This document shows positions 1 to 6,808 of a DNA stretch of 11,122 nt, piece by piece. The first letter of the stretch is position 1. Each line of letters opens with the position of its first letter. The notes below the pieces were generated by a model, which did no database searches, was not told the DNA's origin, and saw only the letters and a list, made by a program, of their open reading frames with translations. Origin of the DNA: Candidatus Bathyarchaeota archaeon (GTDB taxonomy: Archaea > Thermoproteota > Bathyarchaeia > Bathyarchaeales > UBA233); assembly GCA_004376975.1 (NCBI GenBank), contig SOJA01000151.1, forward strand, positions 1-11,122. The letters are read 5' to 3'. The position numbers and the translations under genes are program-made.

Positions 1-614
1 CTGGAACAGGTGTGCGCTTCCAACAGGAATCAGCATAACGCCATTGGGTTTCAACTGTTCAACTAAAGGCTTAGGAATATCCGGCGCGGCAGCAGTTACG
101 AGAATTCTGTCGTAGGGGGCTTTCTCTAAATAGCCTACAGAGCCATCGGTACAGATTATTGTTACGCGGTCTCCGTACCCAGCTTTCATGACATTTCTTC
201 TAGCAAATTCAGCTAAGCCTTGGACTATTTCCACAGTGTATACATGCCCCCATTTGCTTCTTGGCGTATTGCTGGGTGCAACTATCTCAGCTACTGTTGC
301 TGCGTGCCATCCTGAACCAGCTCCGACTTCCAGCATTTTGTAGCCGACTTCCAATTGGAGGGCTTCATTCATTATTGAAACCATGTTTCGCCTAGCCCAG
401 CGTGAAAGCTGAGGCTATGTGGCGCTGAAACAGTTTGTCCAAACCCTATTGGAAGCGGCGTGTCAGCAGCACTATAAGATTGCATGTTCTCTGGAAGGAA
501 ATTTACACGAGGCACTGACCGCATTGCCTTAATAATCTGTGGTGAGCGGAGAACACCTTCCTTTATTAGTAACTCAACGAGTCTTTTCCAATTTTTTTTC
601 TCCAAGTCAAGCAC
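1..614 (-). pseudogene. pcm: Protein-L-isoaspartate O-methyltransferase, reading frame interrupted; 3' end beyond the window
   Basis: PIMT uses S-adenosylmethionine in the cytoplasm to methylate isoaspartyl residues in aged proteins and start their repair. The first 66 codons (614 to 417, GTG start) carry the family N-terminus: the VPR..F.PE stretch and PLPIGFGQTVSAPH, the substrate-site motif. The rest is in another frame, 384 to 1: MVSIMNEAL, then [12 protein letters not shown], the SAM-binding motif I, then VYTVEIV and [10 protein letters not shown]. In homologues H and M of these two segments are directly adjacent (SAPHMV). Here 32 extra bases (385-416) separate them, shift the frame and bring a stop at 374-372. 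Without those bases the frame reads as a normal PIMT to the window edge, 194 residues, with some tens of C-terminal residues missing. The gene lies 74 bp downstream of glmS on the same strand. It could be a pseudogene, a gene with a spliced intron, or a sequence error. The family assignment is certain; functionality is not. Confidence 0.88.
384..432 (-). repeat. 32-base hairpin-forming insertion inside pcm, partly resembling a bulge-helix-bulge intron
   Basis: In transcript sense the region can pair as UGUUU (432-428) with AAACA (388-384), CGCC (424-421) with GGCG (392-389), and inside that AGCC-U-CAGC with GCUG-GGCU around a UUUCAC loop. A 3-base bulge CAG (427-425) precedes CGCC and a 3-base CUA (395-393) precedes GGCG. 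The two 4-base strands start exactly 32 bases apart. Archaeal splicing endonuclease cuts two bases into each such bulge, so excision of 425-394 would restore the pcm frame. However, that product reads S-R-R-N-M. Simple removal of 416-385 instead gives the family consensus S-A-P-H-M. The inner side is an internal loop, not a clean helix, so this is at best a relaxed motif. Confidence 0.6.
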
Positions 615-662
615 CAGATGAAATATTGTGGAATAGACCTTTTTAACATGTTTGTATTCAAA

Positions 663-686
663 AGAAAGATGTAGAATAAAAAGAGA
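663..686 (-). terminator. T-rich terminator downstream of glmS
   Basis: Just after the glmS stop, the transcript-sense strand is rich in T runs (CTCTTTTTATTC, then CTTTCTTTTG) without a GC hairpin. Oligo-T tracts are the usual archaeal termination signal. The same stretch also contains TTTTTATT, which could serve as the TATA element of pcm about 60 bases upstream of its GTG. The two roles cannot be separated by eye. Confidence 0.4.
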
Positions 687-688
687 AA

Positions 689-2518
689 CTATTGCACAGT
701 AACAGATTTTGCAAGGTTTCGCGGAGTGTCTGGGTTAAAGCCTTTTTCAATAGCCATATAGTATGCTAGAAGCTGCAATGGAACGACATAAGGTATCGGC
801 GATAGAACCTCAGGAATACCCTTGGGCACTTCCATATAATCGTTAGCCAGATTTTTAATTTCTTCGTCCCCTTCCTCAATCACAGCGATTATTGAAGCTC
901 CTCTCGCCTTCATTTCCATAATATTACCCATCAACGTTCTGCGGGTTCCATCTTTGGGACAAATGAAAACAACAGGGAACCCGGGTTCTACAAGGCTTAT
1001 GGGTCCATGCTTGCTTTCCCCAGCTGGAAAAGCTATAGACGGCACATAAGCTATTTCCATGAGTTTAAGTCTACCCTCATAAGCTGTAGCTGTGCTTACT
1101 CCACGACCTAAGAAAAAGAATGTTTTCGCATTCTTGTATTTCTTTGCTATCTGTTTTGCTTTTTCTTCTTGTGTTTGAATTATTGTTTCAACAGTGTCAG
1201 GTAGCATCTCCAATTTTTCTGCAAGAAAATCCATTTCATCCTGCGAAACCTTGCCTCTTTTCTTTGCCAGCCTTAATGCCACTTGAGCCAACACTGAAAG
1301 CTGTGACGTGAATGTTTTCGTTGCAGCCACCCCTATTTCTGGGCCAGACTGTTGGCCGATGTAGACTCGTGAAACCCTCGTCAAAGTTGAACCAATAGCA
1401 TTGGTTAATCCAAGAACTGTCGCCGCTCTTTCACGGGCGCAGTTTACGGCAGCCAGAGTGTCCGCTGTTTCGCCGGATTGGCTCACAGTCAAAATTGTGC
1501 TGTCAATGTTGACAGATTTGCCGTGTTGTTCAATAAACTCCGAAGCGATAACTGGATAGGTTGTTAGGAAAGCAAGTTTAGAAAACATGTAGGATGCAGC
1601 TAGGCAGGCATGGTAGGATGTTCCACAGGCCACGAAGAACACTTGGCGGGCCCTGTCAAGAAAAGTCGCCAGCAGATCAAGGTAGTGCTCCTGCATTCTA
1701 AGCGTGTTTTTCAGGCAAGCTGGCTGTTCATGGATTTCCTTCAACATAAAATGTGGATAGCCTTTCTTTACAGCCATTTCAGGCTCCCAATCGATAAGTT
1801 TGGGTTCCCGGACAATTACACTTGAATCGGAAATGTTTCTTATTTCAAAACCTTTCTGTGAGAGAATGACAAGCTCGCCATCCTCAATCACAACCGCTCT
1901 GTTTGCTAGAGGTAGGAATGCAGGAATATCAGAGGCACAATAAACTGCATTCTCATTTACTCCAATAACGAGTGGACTTTCATGTCTGGCGCATATTATT
2001 TTGTCAGGTTCTTTCGTTGAAACTACGGCGATTGCATATGAACCATCAAGCTTCCTTAAAGCTTCAAGCACAGCTTCAACAAGGCTCATGGAAGGATGAG
2101 TCCTCAAGGCTTCCTCAATAAGGTGAGCTATAACTTCAGTGTCAGTTTTAGATTTGAAAATGTGACCGTGGTTCTCCAATTCCAGCTTCAGCTCGACAAA
2201 ATTTTCTATTATCCCATTATGGACCACAGCTATTTGCCCGCTACAGTCAACATGTGGATGCGCATTGACTTCTAATGGCGCACCATGTGTAGCCCATCGT
2301 GTATGTCCAATGCCGATGTTTCCAGGCAGATCATCTAGGTTATGAATTTTGTGAACTTCATCGATTTTTCCTTGGTCTTTTTTCACGTGTAACTTACCAT
2401 CATGTAGTGTTGCTTCTCCAACAGAGTCATAGCCGCGGTATTCAAGTCTTTTCAAGGCAGCATGTATTACAGGAGCAGCATCTCCATCCTTCAAAACGCA
2501 ACCAAATATCCCACACAT
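689..2518 (-). CDS. glmS: Glutamine--fructose-6-phosphate aminotransferase (isomerizing), GlmS
   Basis: Converts fructose 6-phosphate and glutamine to glucosamine 6-phosphate and glutamate, the entry step to UDP-GlcNAc and hence to glycans and protein glycosylation; cytoplasmic. The 609 residues are the normal full length. The N-terminal class II glutaminase domain starts MCGIFG, giving Cys as nucleophile after Met removal, with RGYDS (28-32), GHTRWATHG (71-79) and NGIIENF (101-107). Two SIS domains follow: ACGTSYHA (297-304), SQSGETADT (346-354) and TKTFTSQ (400-406), then EGRLKLMEIAYVPS and KHGP (503-506, with the isomerase His). The C-terminus is PRNLAKSVTVQ with the catalytic-region Lys. 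A minor oddity is DSVGEAT where bacteria have DSAGIA. ATG is preceded by GAGG at 2529-2526, seven bases upstream. It is separated by 194 bp from the upstream met operon and appears to have its own promoter. Confidence 0.97.
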   Translation of the reverse strand: MCGIFGCVLKDGDAAPVIHAALKRLEYRGYDSVGEATLHDGKLHVKKDQGKIDEVHKIHNLDDLPGNIGIGHTRWATHGAPLEVNAHPHVDCSGQIAVVHNGIIENFVELKLELENHGHIFKSKTDTEVIAHLIEEALRTHPSMSLVEAVLEALRKLDGSYAIAVVSTKEPDKIICARHESPLVIGVNENAVYCASDIPAFLPLANRAVVIEDGELVILSQKGFEIRNISDSSVIVREPKLIDWEPEMAVKKGYPHFMLKEIHEQPACLKNTLRMQEHYLDLLATFLDRARQVFFVACGTSYHACLAASYMFSKLAFLTTYPVIASEFIEQHGKSVNIDSTILTVSQSGETADTLAAVNCARERAATVLGLTNAIGSTLTRVSRVYIGQQSGPEIGVAATKTFTSQLSVLAQVALRLAKKRGKVSQDEMDFLAEKLEMLPDTVETIIQTQEEKAKQIAKKYKNAKTFFFLGRGVSTATAYEGRLKLMEIAYVPSIAFPAGESKHGPISLVEPGFPVVFICPKDGTRRTLMGNIMEMKARGASIIAVIEEGDEEIKNLANDYMEVPKGIPEVLSPIPYVVPLQLLAYYMAIEKGFNPDTPRNLAKSVTVQ

Positions 2519-2579
2519 TTCTATGCCTCATTTCTTAACTTTGAATTTTAGACAAGTTCTATCTAGCAGCTTCAACATC

Positions 2580-2602
2580 TATAAGCTTTTTTAGTATAAA
2601 AA
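2580..2602 (-). promoter_or_regulatory. Candidate glmS promoter (TATA-like elements)
   Basis: Reading toward glmS, the sequence contains TTTATACT (about 2601-2594) followed by A-rich bases and GCTTATAG (about 2587-2580). Either would fit an archaeal TATA box and place the transcript start near 2557-2572, giving a leader of roughly 40-55 bases that includes the GAGG ribosome site. This is pattern matching only; no BRE is clearly distinguishable. Confidence 0.4.
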
Positions 2603-2689
2603 TTCAACTTCTAAAAAATCTCTAATAACTAACTTTTCATAATACATGGAAATTCAATTAGAAACCACAGTTATTTCTGTAAAAGCTCT

Positions 2690-2697
2690 AAAAAAAA
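2690..2697 (-). terminator. Oligo-T terminator of the met operon
   Basis: Fifteen bases past the stop of the last met gene, the transcript strand has eight consecutive T residues, followed by a second short T run (GCTTTTAC). This is the typical archaeal intrinsic termination signal and separates the met operon from glmS. Confidence 0.5.
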
Positions 2698-2712
2698 TGT
2701 TGTAATAGTCTC

Positions 2713-3864
2713 CTACTCCAAAGCCTTCCTTGCCAGTTCAGCCCCTAGAACCATGTTCTTAAGTTTTTTAAAGCTTATTTCCCACGTTCTCGTTCTCAAG
2801 CCACAGTCCGTGCTTACATATACTCTGCGGGGATCATCAATCATCTTTGCAACATGCAATATTCTATCTCTGATAAGTTCCGGCGGCTCAACAAAATTTG
2901 TGTGCACATCTACTACACCCAAACCATAGTTTCCGTGAAACCCATGTTCTTCAAACAACTGTATCTCATTGTAACCCGTTCTCGCATCCCCCATCCCGAT
3001 TTGTCTGCTATCTCTATTTGCAAATTCAAGAGATAATTGACTGCAATTTCTCAATCTGCAAGCAATCTTAGCTAAAACTTCATAATTACTGTAGCAATTG
3101 TGTAAGCTGAAGCTGCAATTAAAACCTTTAACTGTTTCATTAAAAGATTCCACAAACAACCCCATTTCTTCATCAGTCACATGAGTTGTCGCCGCAGGCT
3201 CGTCAATTTGAATCCACTTCGCACCAGAATCCACCAACTTGCGGATTTCAGGTCGTATCACTTCTCTTATCAGGTTAAAAAGAAACTCCTTTTTAGCCTT
3301 GAATTTTCTTCTTTTGAAGTCTCTGATCCCCCTACCGAACTTTTTCTCGTAGTACTCATTAAAAGTCCAATCAACAAGAGTGTAAGCTCCTGTGAAAGGC
3401 ACCTTTATCACCATTTCAGTGTTTTCTCTTGTAAGTAGAAACTCGTCAAGATAGAAGGATTTCCCATACTTCGGTGTATCTATACAGGCTGCCTTATTGA
3501 AATATCTGTAATCAAAAGATTTTACATATCCCAAAAACTTAAAACCAGCAGTGTTTCTCATAACGTGCTCATACATTTCTGATCTCCATTGCTCACCATC
3601 AAAAACAACATCTAAACCCGCTGTTTCAAAAAATCGGATTGCAAATTTGGCAGACCATTCCAGCAGGGTTCTTTTTTTATATAATGAAAAGCCGTTACGT
3701 AGCAGCTTAACTAGTTCTTCTAAATTCTCAATTCCCAGCTTTCTTCCCCAGTTCACAGCTTCAGCTATCTCCTCCTTTGACAGCGGTTTTCCTCTGCAAC
3801 CTTTAATTCTCCATCTTGGCTTGGCTAAACTTCCAACTTCTTGTGTCGGAAACAGCTTGTTCAC
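2713..3864 (-). CDS. Methionine synthase, cobalamin-independent MetE-type catalytic (C-terminal) barrel
   Basis: Transfers a methyl group to homocysteine to form methionine. The 383-residue protein corresponds to the C-terminal barrel of MetE. It begins LFPTQEVGSLAKPRWR, as archaeal members do. The homocysteine-site motif is QIDEPA (219-224). The zinc ligands are all present: His255 and Cys257 (SLHNCYSN), Glu280 (LSLEFA) and Cys354 (STDCGLRTR). It starts at GTG 3864, whose GTGA overlaps the stop of the upstream N-terminal-barrel gene, with a strong GGGAGGAG (3878-3871) six bases upstream. It is somewhat longer than a minimal single-barrel enzyme. Single-barrel MetE relatives in archaea and anaerobes are known that take methyl from corrinoid or other carriers rather than methyl-folate, so the methyl donor is open here. 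The damaged metF upstream makes this more pointed. Confidence 0.92.
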   Translation of the reverse strand: MNKLFPTQEVGSLAKPRWRIKGCRGKPLSKEEIAEAVNWGRKLGIENLEELVKLLRNGFSLYKKRTLLEWSAKFAIRFFETAGLDVVFDGEQWRSEMYEHVMRNTAGFKFLGYVKSFDYRYFNKAACIDTPKYGKSFYLDEFLLTRENTEMVIKVPFTGAYTLVDWTFNEYYEKKFGRGIRDFKRRKFKAKKEFLFNLIREVIRPEIRKLVDSGAKWIQIDEPAATTHVTDEEMGLFVESFNETVKGFNCSFSLHNCYSNYEVLAKIACRLRNCSQLSLEFANRDSRQIGMGDARTGYNEIQLFEEHGFHGNYGLGVVDVHTNFVEPPELIRDRILHVAKMIDDPRRVYVSTDCGLRTRTWEISFKKLKNMVLGAELARKALE

Positions 3865-4844
3865 GAAAACTCCTCCCTGAGATGTTTAGTCACACAGCCC
3901 AAAACTTTCATTTTCTCCTCCGCCCTTTCCCATGGCAGAAAATCCAAATCACAGTTCGGACAGATGAAAACTTCACCAATACCGGAGCCATATATAGATT
4001 CAATGATTTCTTCAGCAACTGCAACCAGTTCATCTGTTCCTTCAACAAGCGAACTCCTAGAGTCCACTAAACCTAGGGCAACGCCCTTTTCAAAGCTATA
4101 TTTTTTCAAGTTCCCGAAGTCAGTTTCGTACAAGTCAATCCCCAAATGGTCAACGGGAAAATCTAGAGCTTCCGGTAAAATTTTTGAAAAATCCCCAAAA
4201 AAAGTTTGCAGACACGTTTTAACTGATGTTCGCTTAACAGCGATTTCCAGTGCATCCTTCACAAATGACAACTTATCAGCTCTAAGCTTAGATGTTAATG
4301 GTTCATAAACCAAGGCTGGATCACTCAGTTGTACATAGCTAAAACCTGCATCGGCCAAGCTTCTAATCTCTTCGTTGATTATTTCGGCGAATTCAAACAT
4401 AAGCTCTGTCTTACCCTTATAATGTTTGTTTTCTGAAAGGGATGCAAGCGTGTATGGCGCTGGCAAAATAGCTTTCCAAAAAAGGTTTTCAGGCAATTTG
4501 TCAAGATACGTTACATTCTTAACTACATCTTTTTCTCGTTTAACGTGATCTGTTATAATCGGCTTTCTATAGAACGCGTTGTTGTTGAACCATCTTGTGA
4601 GGCTTCCCACAGTTACTCCTTTCAAACATTTAGTGAAGGGTCTGAACAGATCTTGCCATCTTAACATTCCATCAGTGACATAATTCAATCCCGCAGAGAA
4701 CTGGGCGCTTATCACTGTATTAGTTGCTTTTGTAAAGGATTCATTCAGCTTTTTGCTGCTGATTCGTCCTCGTTCATAGGCTCTTGTTTGTTTTATTAAC
4801 TCGCTGGGTCGAGGAAGTATCCCGGTTACGTAACAGCCGAGCAT
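3861..4844 (-). CDS. MetE N-terminal-like barrel protein (partner half of a split methionine synthase)
   Basis: The 327-residue protein resembles the N-terminal barrel of MetE, which evolved by duplication and lost the zinc site. Where the catalytic barrel has HNC, this one has TFFGDF (214-219). The partner of QIDEP is VQLSDPAL (171-178). GIDLYETD (235-242), GLVDSRSSLVE (258-268) and the end motif FICPNCDL (293-300) match positions of the MetE N-half. In MetE the N-half helps bind the folate polyglutamate, so this gene may do so in trans or bind another methyl carrier; that is inference. The start is ATG at 4844, directly after the TAA of the metF-like gene, with GAGGAAG within that gene's end as ribosome site. 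It overlaps the catalytic-half gene by four bases, so the two are surely co-translated. Confidence 0.85.
   Translation of the reverse strand: MLGCYVTGILPRPSELIKQTRAYERGRISSKKLNESFTKATNTVISAQFSAGLNYVTDGMLRWQDLFRPFTKCLKGVTVGSLTRWFNNNAFYRKPIITDHVKREKDVVKNVTYLDKLPENLFWKAILPAPYTLASLSENKHYKGKTELMFEFAEIINEEIRSLADAGFSYVQLSDPALVYEPLTSKLRADKLSFVKDALEIAVKRTSVKTCLQTFFGDFSKILPEALDFPVDHLGIDLYETDFGNLKKYSFEKGVALGLVDSRSSLVEGTDELVAVAEEIIESIYGSGIGEVFICPNCDLDFLPWERAEEKMKVLGCVTKHLREEFS
3871..3878 (-). promoter_or_regulatory. Shine-Dalgarno that fixes the GTG start of the MetE catalytic half
   Basis: GGGAGGAG in transcript sense lies six bases upstream of GTG 3864, inside the end of the preceding gene. It is one of the strongest ribosome sites in the window and supports the non-ATG start and the overlapping gene pair. 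Confidence 0.7.
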
Positions 4845-5511
4845 TTACTTCCTCAACTCCTCCACAATCTTTCGCCCTAAGCCATCGTGACCTAAAGTCA
4901 TTATGTGGAAGCCAATTTTGTATTTGAAGGAAAGGGCTGATTTTAACTTGTCTGCAATTTCCAAATACATCAGTATTGATTCTTCTGCAAAACTATCACT
5001 GCGCTTAAGTCGATTCAACAATTGTTCAGAGATTTCTGCGTGTAGAAATTTAAAAACCCTTGTTAGTGCTTTCTCTGATGGTTGGGGAGAGAAGCCGACT
5101 AAAACCGGCTTGTTTATGATTAATCCTTCTTTTTCAGCTTCTTGAAAGGAGTTTAGCACGTCTGTATGGTTGAAGATTATTTGCGACTGGAAAAAGTCAA
5201 ATCCAGCGTCAATCTTCTTGGCAGTTTTTTTCACTTCATCCTTTCTGTCAAATACTATGGCTCCACCTACAAAAAAATCTGTTTTCCCATCAATTTTGAT
5301 GAAATCACCACAATCATACGCGAAGCCTTTATTCAAGCTTTTAACTATTTCACAAAGCTTTGTAGATGTGACTTCCCACACTTCTTTAGAAGTGTCCTGC
5401 CTTCCCAAAGGTTTATCACCGCTTAAGATGCTGGCTCACTCTGAAGCCTCTAGGGAACCATATCTCGTAAGTTATCGGAGCAGTATTCTCCTTCAAGCGT
5501 TCTCTAAACAT
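4845..5511 (-). pseudogene. metF: MetF-like 5,10-methylene-tetrahydrofolate reductase with an internal deletion and frameshift
   Basis: MetF reduces methylene-tetrahydrofolate to methyl-tetrahydrofolate, the methyl donor for MetE. A normal MetF has about 290 residues. Here a 31-codon piece from ATG 5511 reads FRERLKENTAPITYEI then FPRG, the family N-terminus, and stops at 5418-5416. In the next frame, ASILSGDKPLGRQDT matches the LTGD region. It continues through VWEVTSTKLCEIVKSLN, TDFFVGGAIVF and IDAGFDFFQSQIIFN to a normal C-terminus at 4845. About 70-90 residues of the flavin barrel between these pieces are absent, and the two parts are one base out of register. A TTG at 5408 could start a 187-residue C-terminal protein, but it would lack the first third of the barrel. 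It is the first gene of the met operon, with TAA touching the next ATG. It is probably a decaying gene, or a local assembly collapse. Confidence 0.78.
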
Positions 5512-5543
5512 GCTCTATCTTCCCACAACTATCTTATTTTCAA

Positions 5544-5551
5544 ATTATAAA
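5544..5551 (-). promoter_or_regulatory. Candidate TATA box of the met operon
   Basis: TTTATAAT in transcript sense lies about 36 bases upstream of the metF-like ATG at 5511. A start about 25 bases downstream would leave a leader of roughly 10 bases. It lies in the 106-base divergent intergenic region shared with the regulator gene. Confidence 0.5.
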
Positions 5552-5562
5552 CACACGGTAAG

Positions 5563-5577
5563 CTTGTTTCGGACAAG
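5563..5577. promoter_or_regulatory. Inverted repeat CTTGT-N5-ACAAG between two divergent promoters
   Basis: A perfect 5+5 base inverted repeat with a 5-base spacer (TTCGG) lies between the TATA-like box of the met operon (5544-5551) and that of the divergent regulator (5578-5590). Its position is ideal for an operator controlling both. Short repeats of this size can occur by chance. Confidence 0.3.
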
Positions 5578-5590
5578 TATTAATAAATTA
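5578..5590 (+). promoter_or_regulatory. Candidate TATA box of the winged-helix regulator gene
   Basis: TATTAATAAATTA is centred about 34 bases upstream of the ATG at 5618. The expected transcript start would fall only a few bases before the ATG, so the message would be nearly leaderless. This fits the absence of a clear Shine-Dalgarno sequence before this ATG. Confidence 0.45.
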
Positions 5591-5617
5591 CTGAAGTCTT
5601 TATGCATATGAAAAGCT

Positions 5618-6583
5618 ATGAGTAGAAAACTGTTGCTTCACGAAGAAGACAACAAACACAAAGTTAAAGAGATCATGATAGTCAAGGATCCGCTTCAACT
5701 GAAAATGATTTTGAACAAGCTTAGTTGGAGGATTTTGGTTTCCCTTTCTGAAAAGGAAATGTATCCACTGGAAATAGCTAAACAGCTAGGAATTCATGAG
5801 CAGAATGTTTACTATCATATAAGGAAGCTGGTGAAGGCAGGAGCTGTAGTAGTTGCCAGAGAAGAGGAAAAGAAGGGGGCAACAGCAAGATACTACAAGA
5901 CAGCTTCACCAGCATTTGGAATAGAGCTTCCACAGGGATACAGGACAATACAAACATTCTCGCTTCGAAGCATGGATGAGCAAATACGCAAATTATTTAC
6001 AGGATTCATCAGACAGGACGGCGTATTTGAAGGAAAAATAGTTGTAGGCAGCCCTGAACCTCACGGACCATTCAAAACAAACGCTAGAGATGGTCATTAC
6101 GCTTCATATTTGACGTTCTTTCTGGGACAATTCTCCAAGATGCCTGAAGAATTTGCAATAAAGCTTGATGTTGACGTGAAAGCTGAGAAAGAAGAGAAAA
6201 ACAATCTCATCCTAGTCGGCGGACCTGGAACAAACCTTCTAACACAAGAAGTGAATAAGCATTTACCGATAAGGTTTAACATGCAACCTTCAGAGCAAGG
6301 CTTCTTATTCGGCGGTTTAGTTTCTGAAAAAACCTCACGTGTTTATACGGCGGATACAGTTGGGTTAATAGCCAAAATCGTTAATCCATGGGATGACACT
6401 AAACGAATAATAGTTTTGGCGGGAAACAAGGCAGTAGGCACAAAAGCATGCGTATTAGCTTTAACAAACTTTTGGAAGAAAACCTTGAAGAATTATCACG
6501 GTGAGGACACATTTGCAACAGCAATACAAGGATTCGATTTGGACGGAGATGGAAAAGTTGATTCGATAGAAGTTCTCGAGTAA
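5618..6583 (+). CDS. Winged-helix (ArsR-like) DNA-binding protein with S-layer-like domain and C-terminal EF-hand loop
   Basis: 321 residues. Residues about 22-95 form a winged helix-turn-helix: LNKLSWRILVSLSEKEMYPLEIAKQLG, followed by HEQNVYYHIRKLVKAG as recognition helix and an RYYKT wing. After this come IVVGSPEPHGP (141-151), LILVGGPGTNLLTQEV (197-212) and FGGLVSEKTS, a pattern I associate with archaeal S-layer-related domains (VGGP..N). The last residues, DLDGDGKVDSIE (307-318), form a textbook 12-residue EF-hand calcium loop with acidic residues at 1, 3, 5, 9 and 12. There is no signal peptide or membrane segment, so it should be cytoplasmic. It diverges from the met operon across 106 bases and may regulate it, itself, or distant genes. 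The DNA-binding part is well supported; the ligand is unknown, and a calcium or metal response is inference. Confidence 0.82.
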   Translation: MSRKLLLHEEDNKHKVKEIMIVKDPLQLKMILNKLSWRILVSLSEKEMYPLEIAKQLGIHEQNVYYHIRKLVKAGAVVVAREEEKKGATARYYKTASPAFGIELPQGYRTIQTFSLRSMDEQIRKLFTGFIRQDGVFEGKIVVGSPEPHGPFKTNARDGHYASYLTFFLGQFSKMPEEFAIKLDVDVKAEKEEKNNLILVGGPGTNLLTQEVNKHLPIRFNMQPSEQGFLFGGLVSEKTSRVYTADTVGLIAKIVNPWDDTKRIIVLAGNKAVGTKACVLALTNFWKKTLKNYHGEDTFATAIQGFDLDGDGKVDSIEVLE

Positions 6584-6592
6584 TTTCGGTTG

Positions 6593-6754
6593 GTGATCAA
6601 ACTGGTAAGAATTAGAAAATTGTGCAGAAGCAATTTGAACATCGTTTCTGAAACTGCAATGGTGACTAGCTCTCACACCAACAAGAAGAAATGCTGTGGG
6701 CACATTCTAGGTTGTTTGAAAGAAAAAATCAGATTCATCTTTTGTGACATTTAA
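6593..6754 (+). CDS. Possible small basic cysteine-containing protein (53 aa), doubtful
   Basis: An open frame runs from GTG 6593 to TAA 6754, nine bases after the regulator gene. It would encode a basic 53-residue peptide with a KKKCCGHILGC cluster and a hydrophobic end IRFIFCDI. There is no convincing ribosome site and no family is recognised. It fills most of the otherwise empty stretch 6584-6748 and could simply be chance. Confidence 0.2.
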   Translation: MIKLVRIRKLCRSNLNIVSETAMVTSSHTNKKKCCGHILGCLKEKIRFIFCDI

Positions 6755-6760
6755 AAAAAA
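6749..6760 (+). promoter_or_regulatory. Candidate promoter for the small His-rich gene
   Basis: An A/T stretch ATTTAAAAAAAA about 50-60 bases upstream of 6809 resembles a TATA element. A start about 25 bases downstream would fall near 6780, just before the purine-rich GAGAGGGAG at 6783-6791, which could be the ribosome site. Confidence 0.3.
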
Positions 6761-6808
6761 CGAAAGGTTATGGGACATACATGAGAGGGAGTTCACAATC
6801 ATCAAGCA

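Noticed and set aside
372..416. Translational frameshifting as the explanation for the split pcm frame.
   Set aside because: A shift within this stretch would insert about 11 foreign residues into the conserved SAPH-MV core, and no slippery run or pseudoknot typical of programmed shifting is seen. An insertion of 32 bases explains the data more simply.
3841..4308. 155-residue open frame on the plus strand opposite the MetE-like genes.
   Set aside because: It lies wholly antisense to two well-supported genes, has a Ser/Lys/Phe-rich composition typical of antisense frames and no family motif.
5170..5550. 126-residue plus-strand frame opposite metF and the divergent promoter.
   Set aside because: It is antisense to the MetF C-terminal region, runs across the promoter region and has no motif; the MetF similarity on the other strand is clear.
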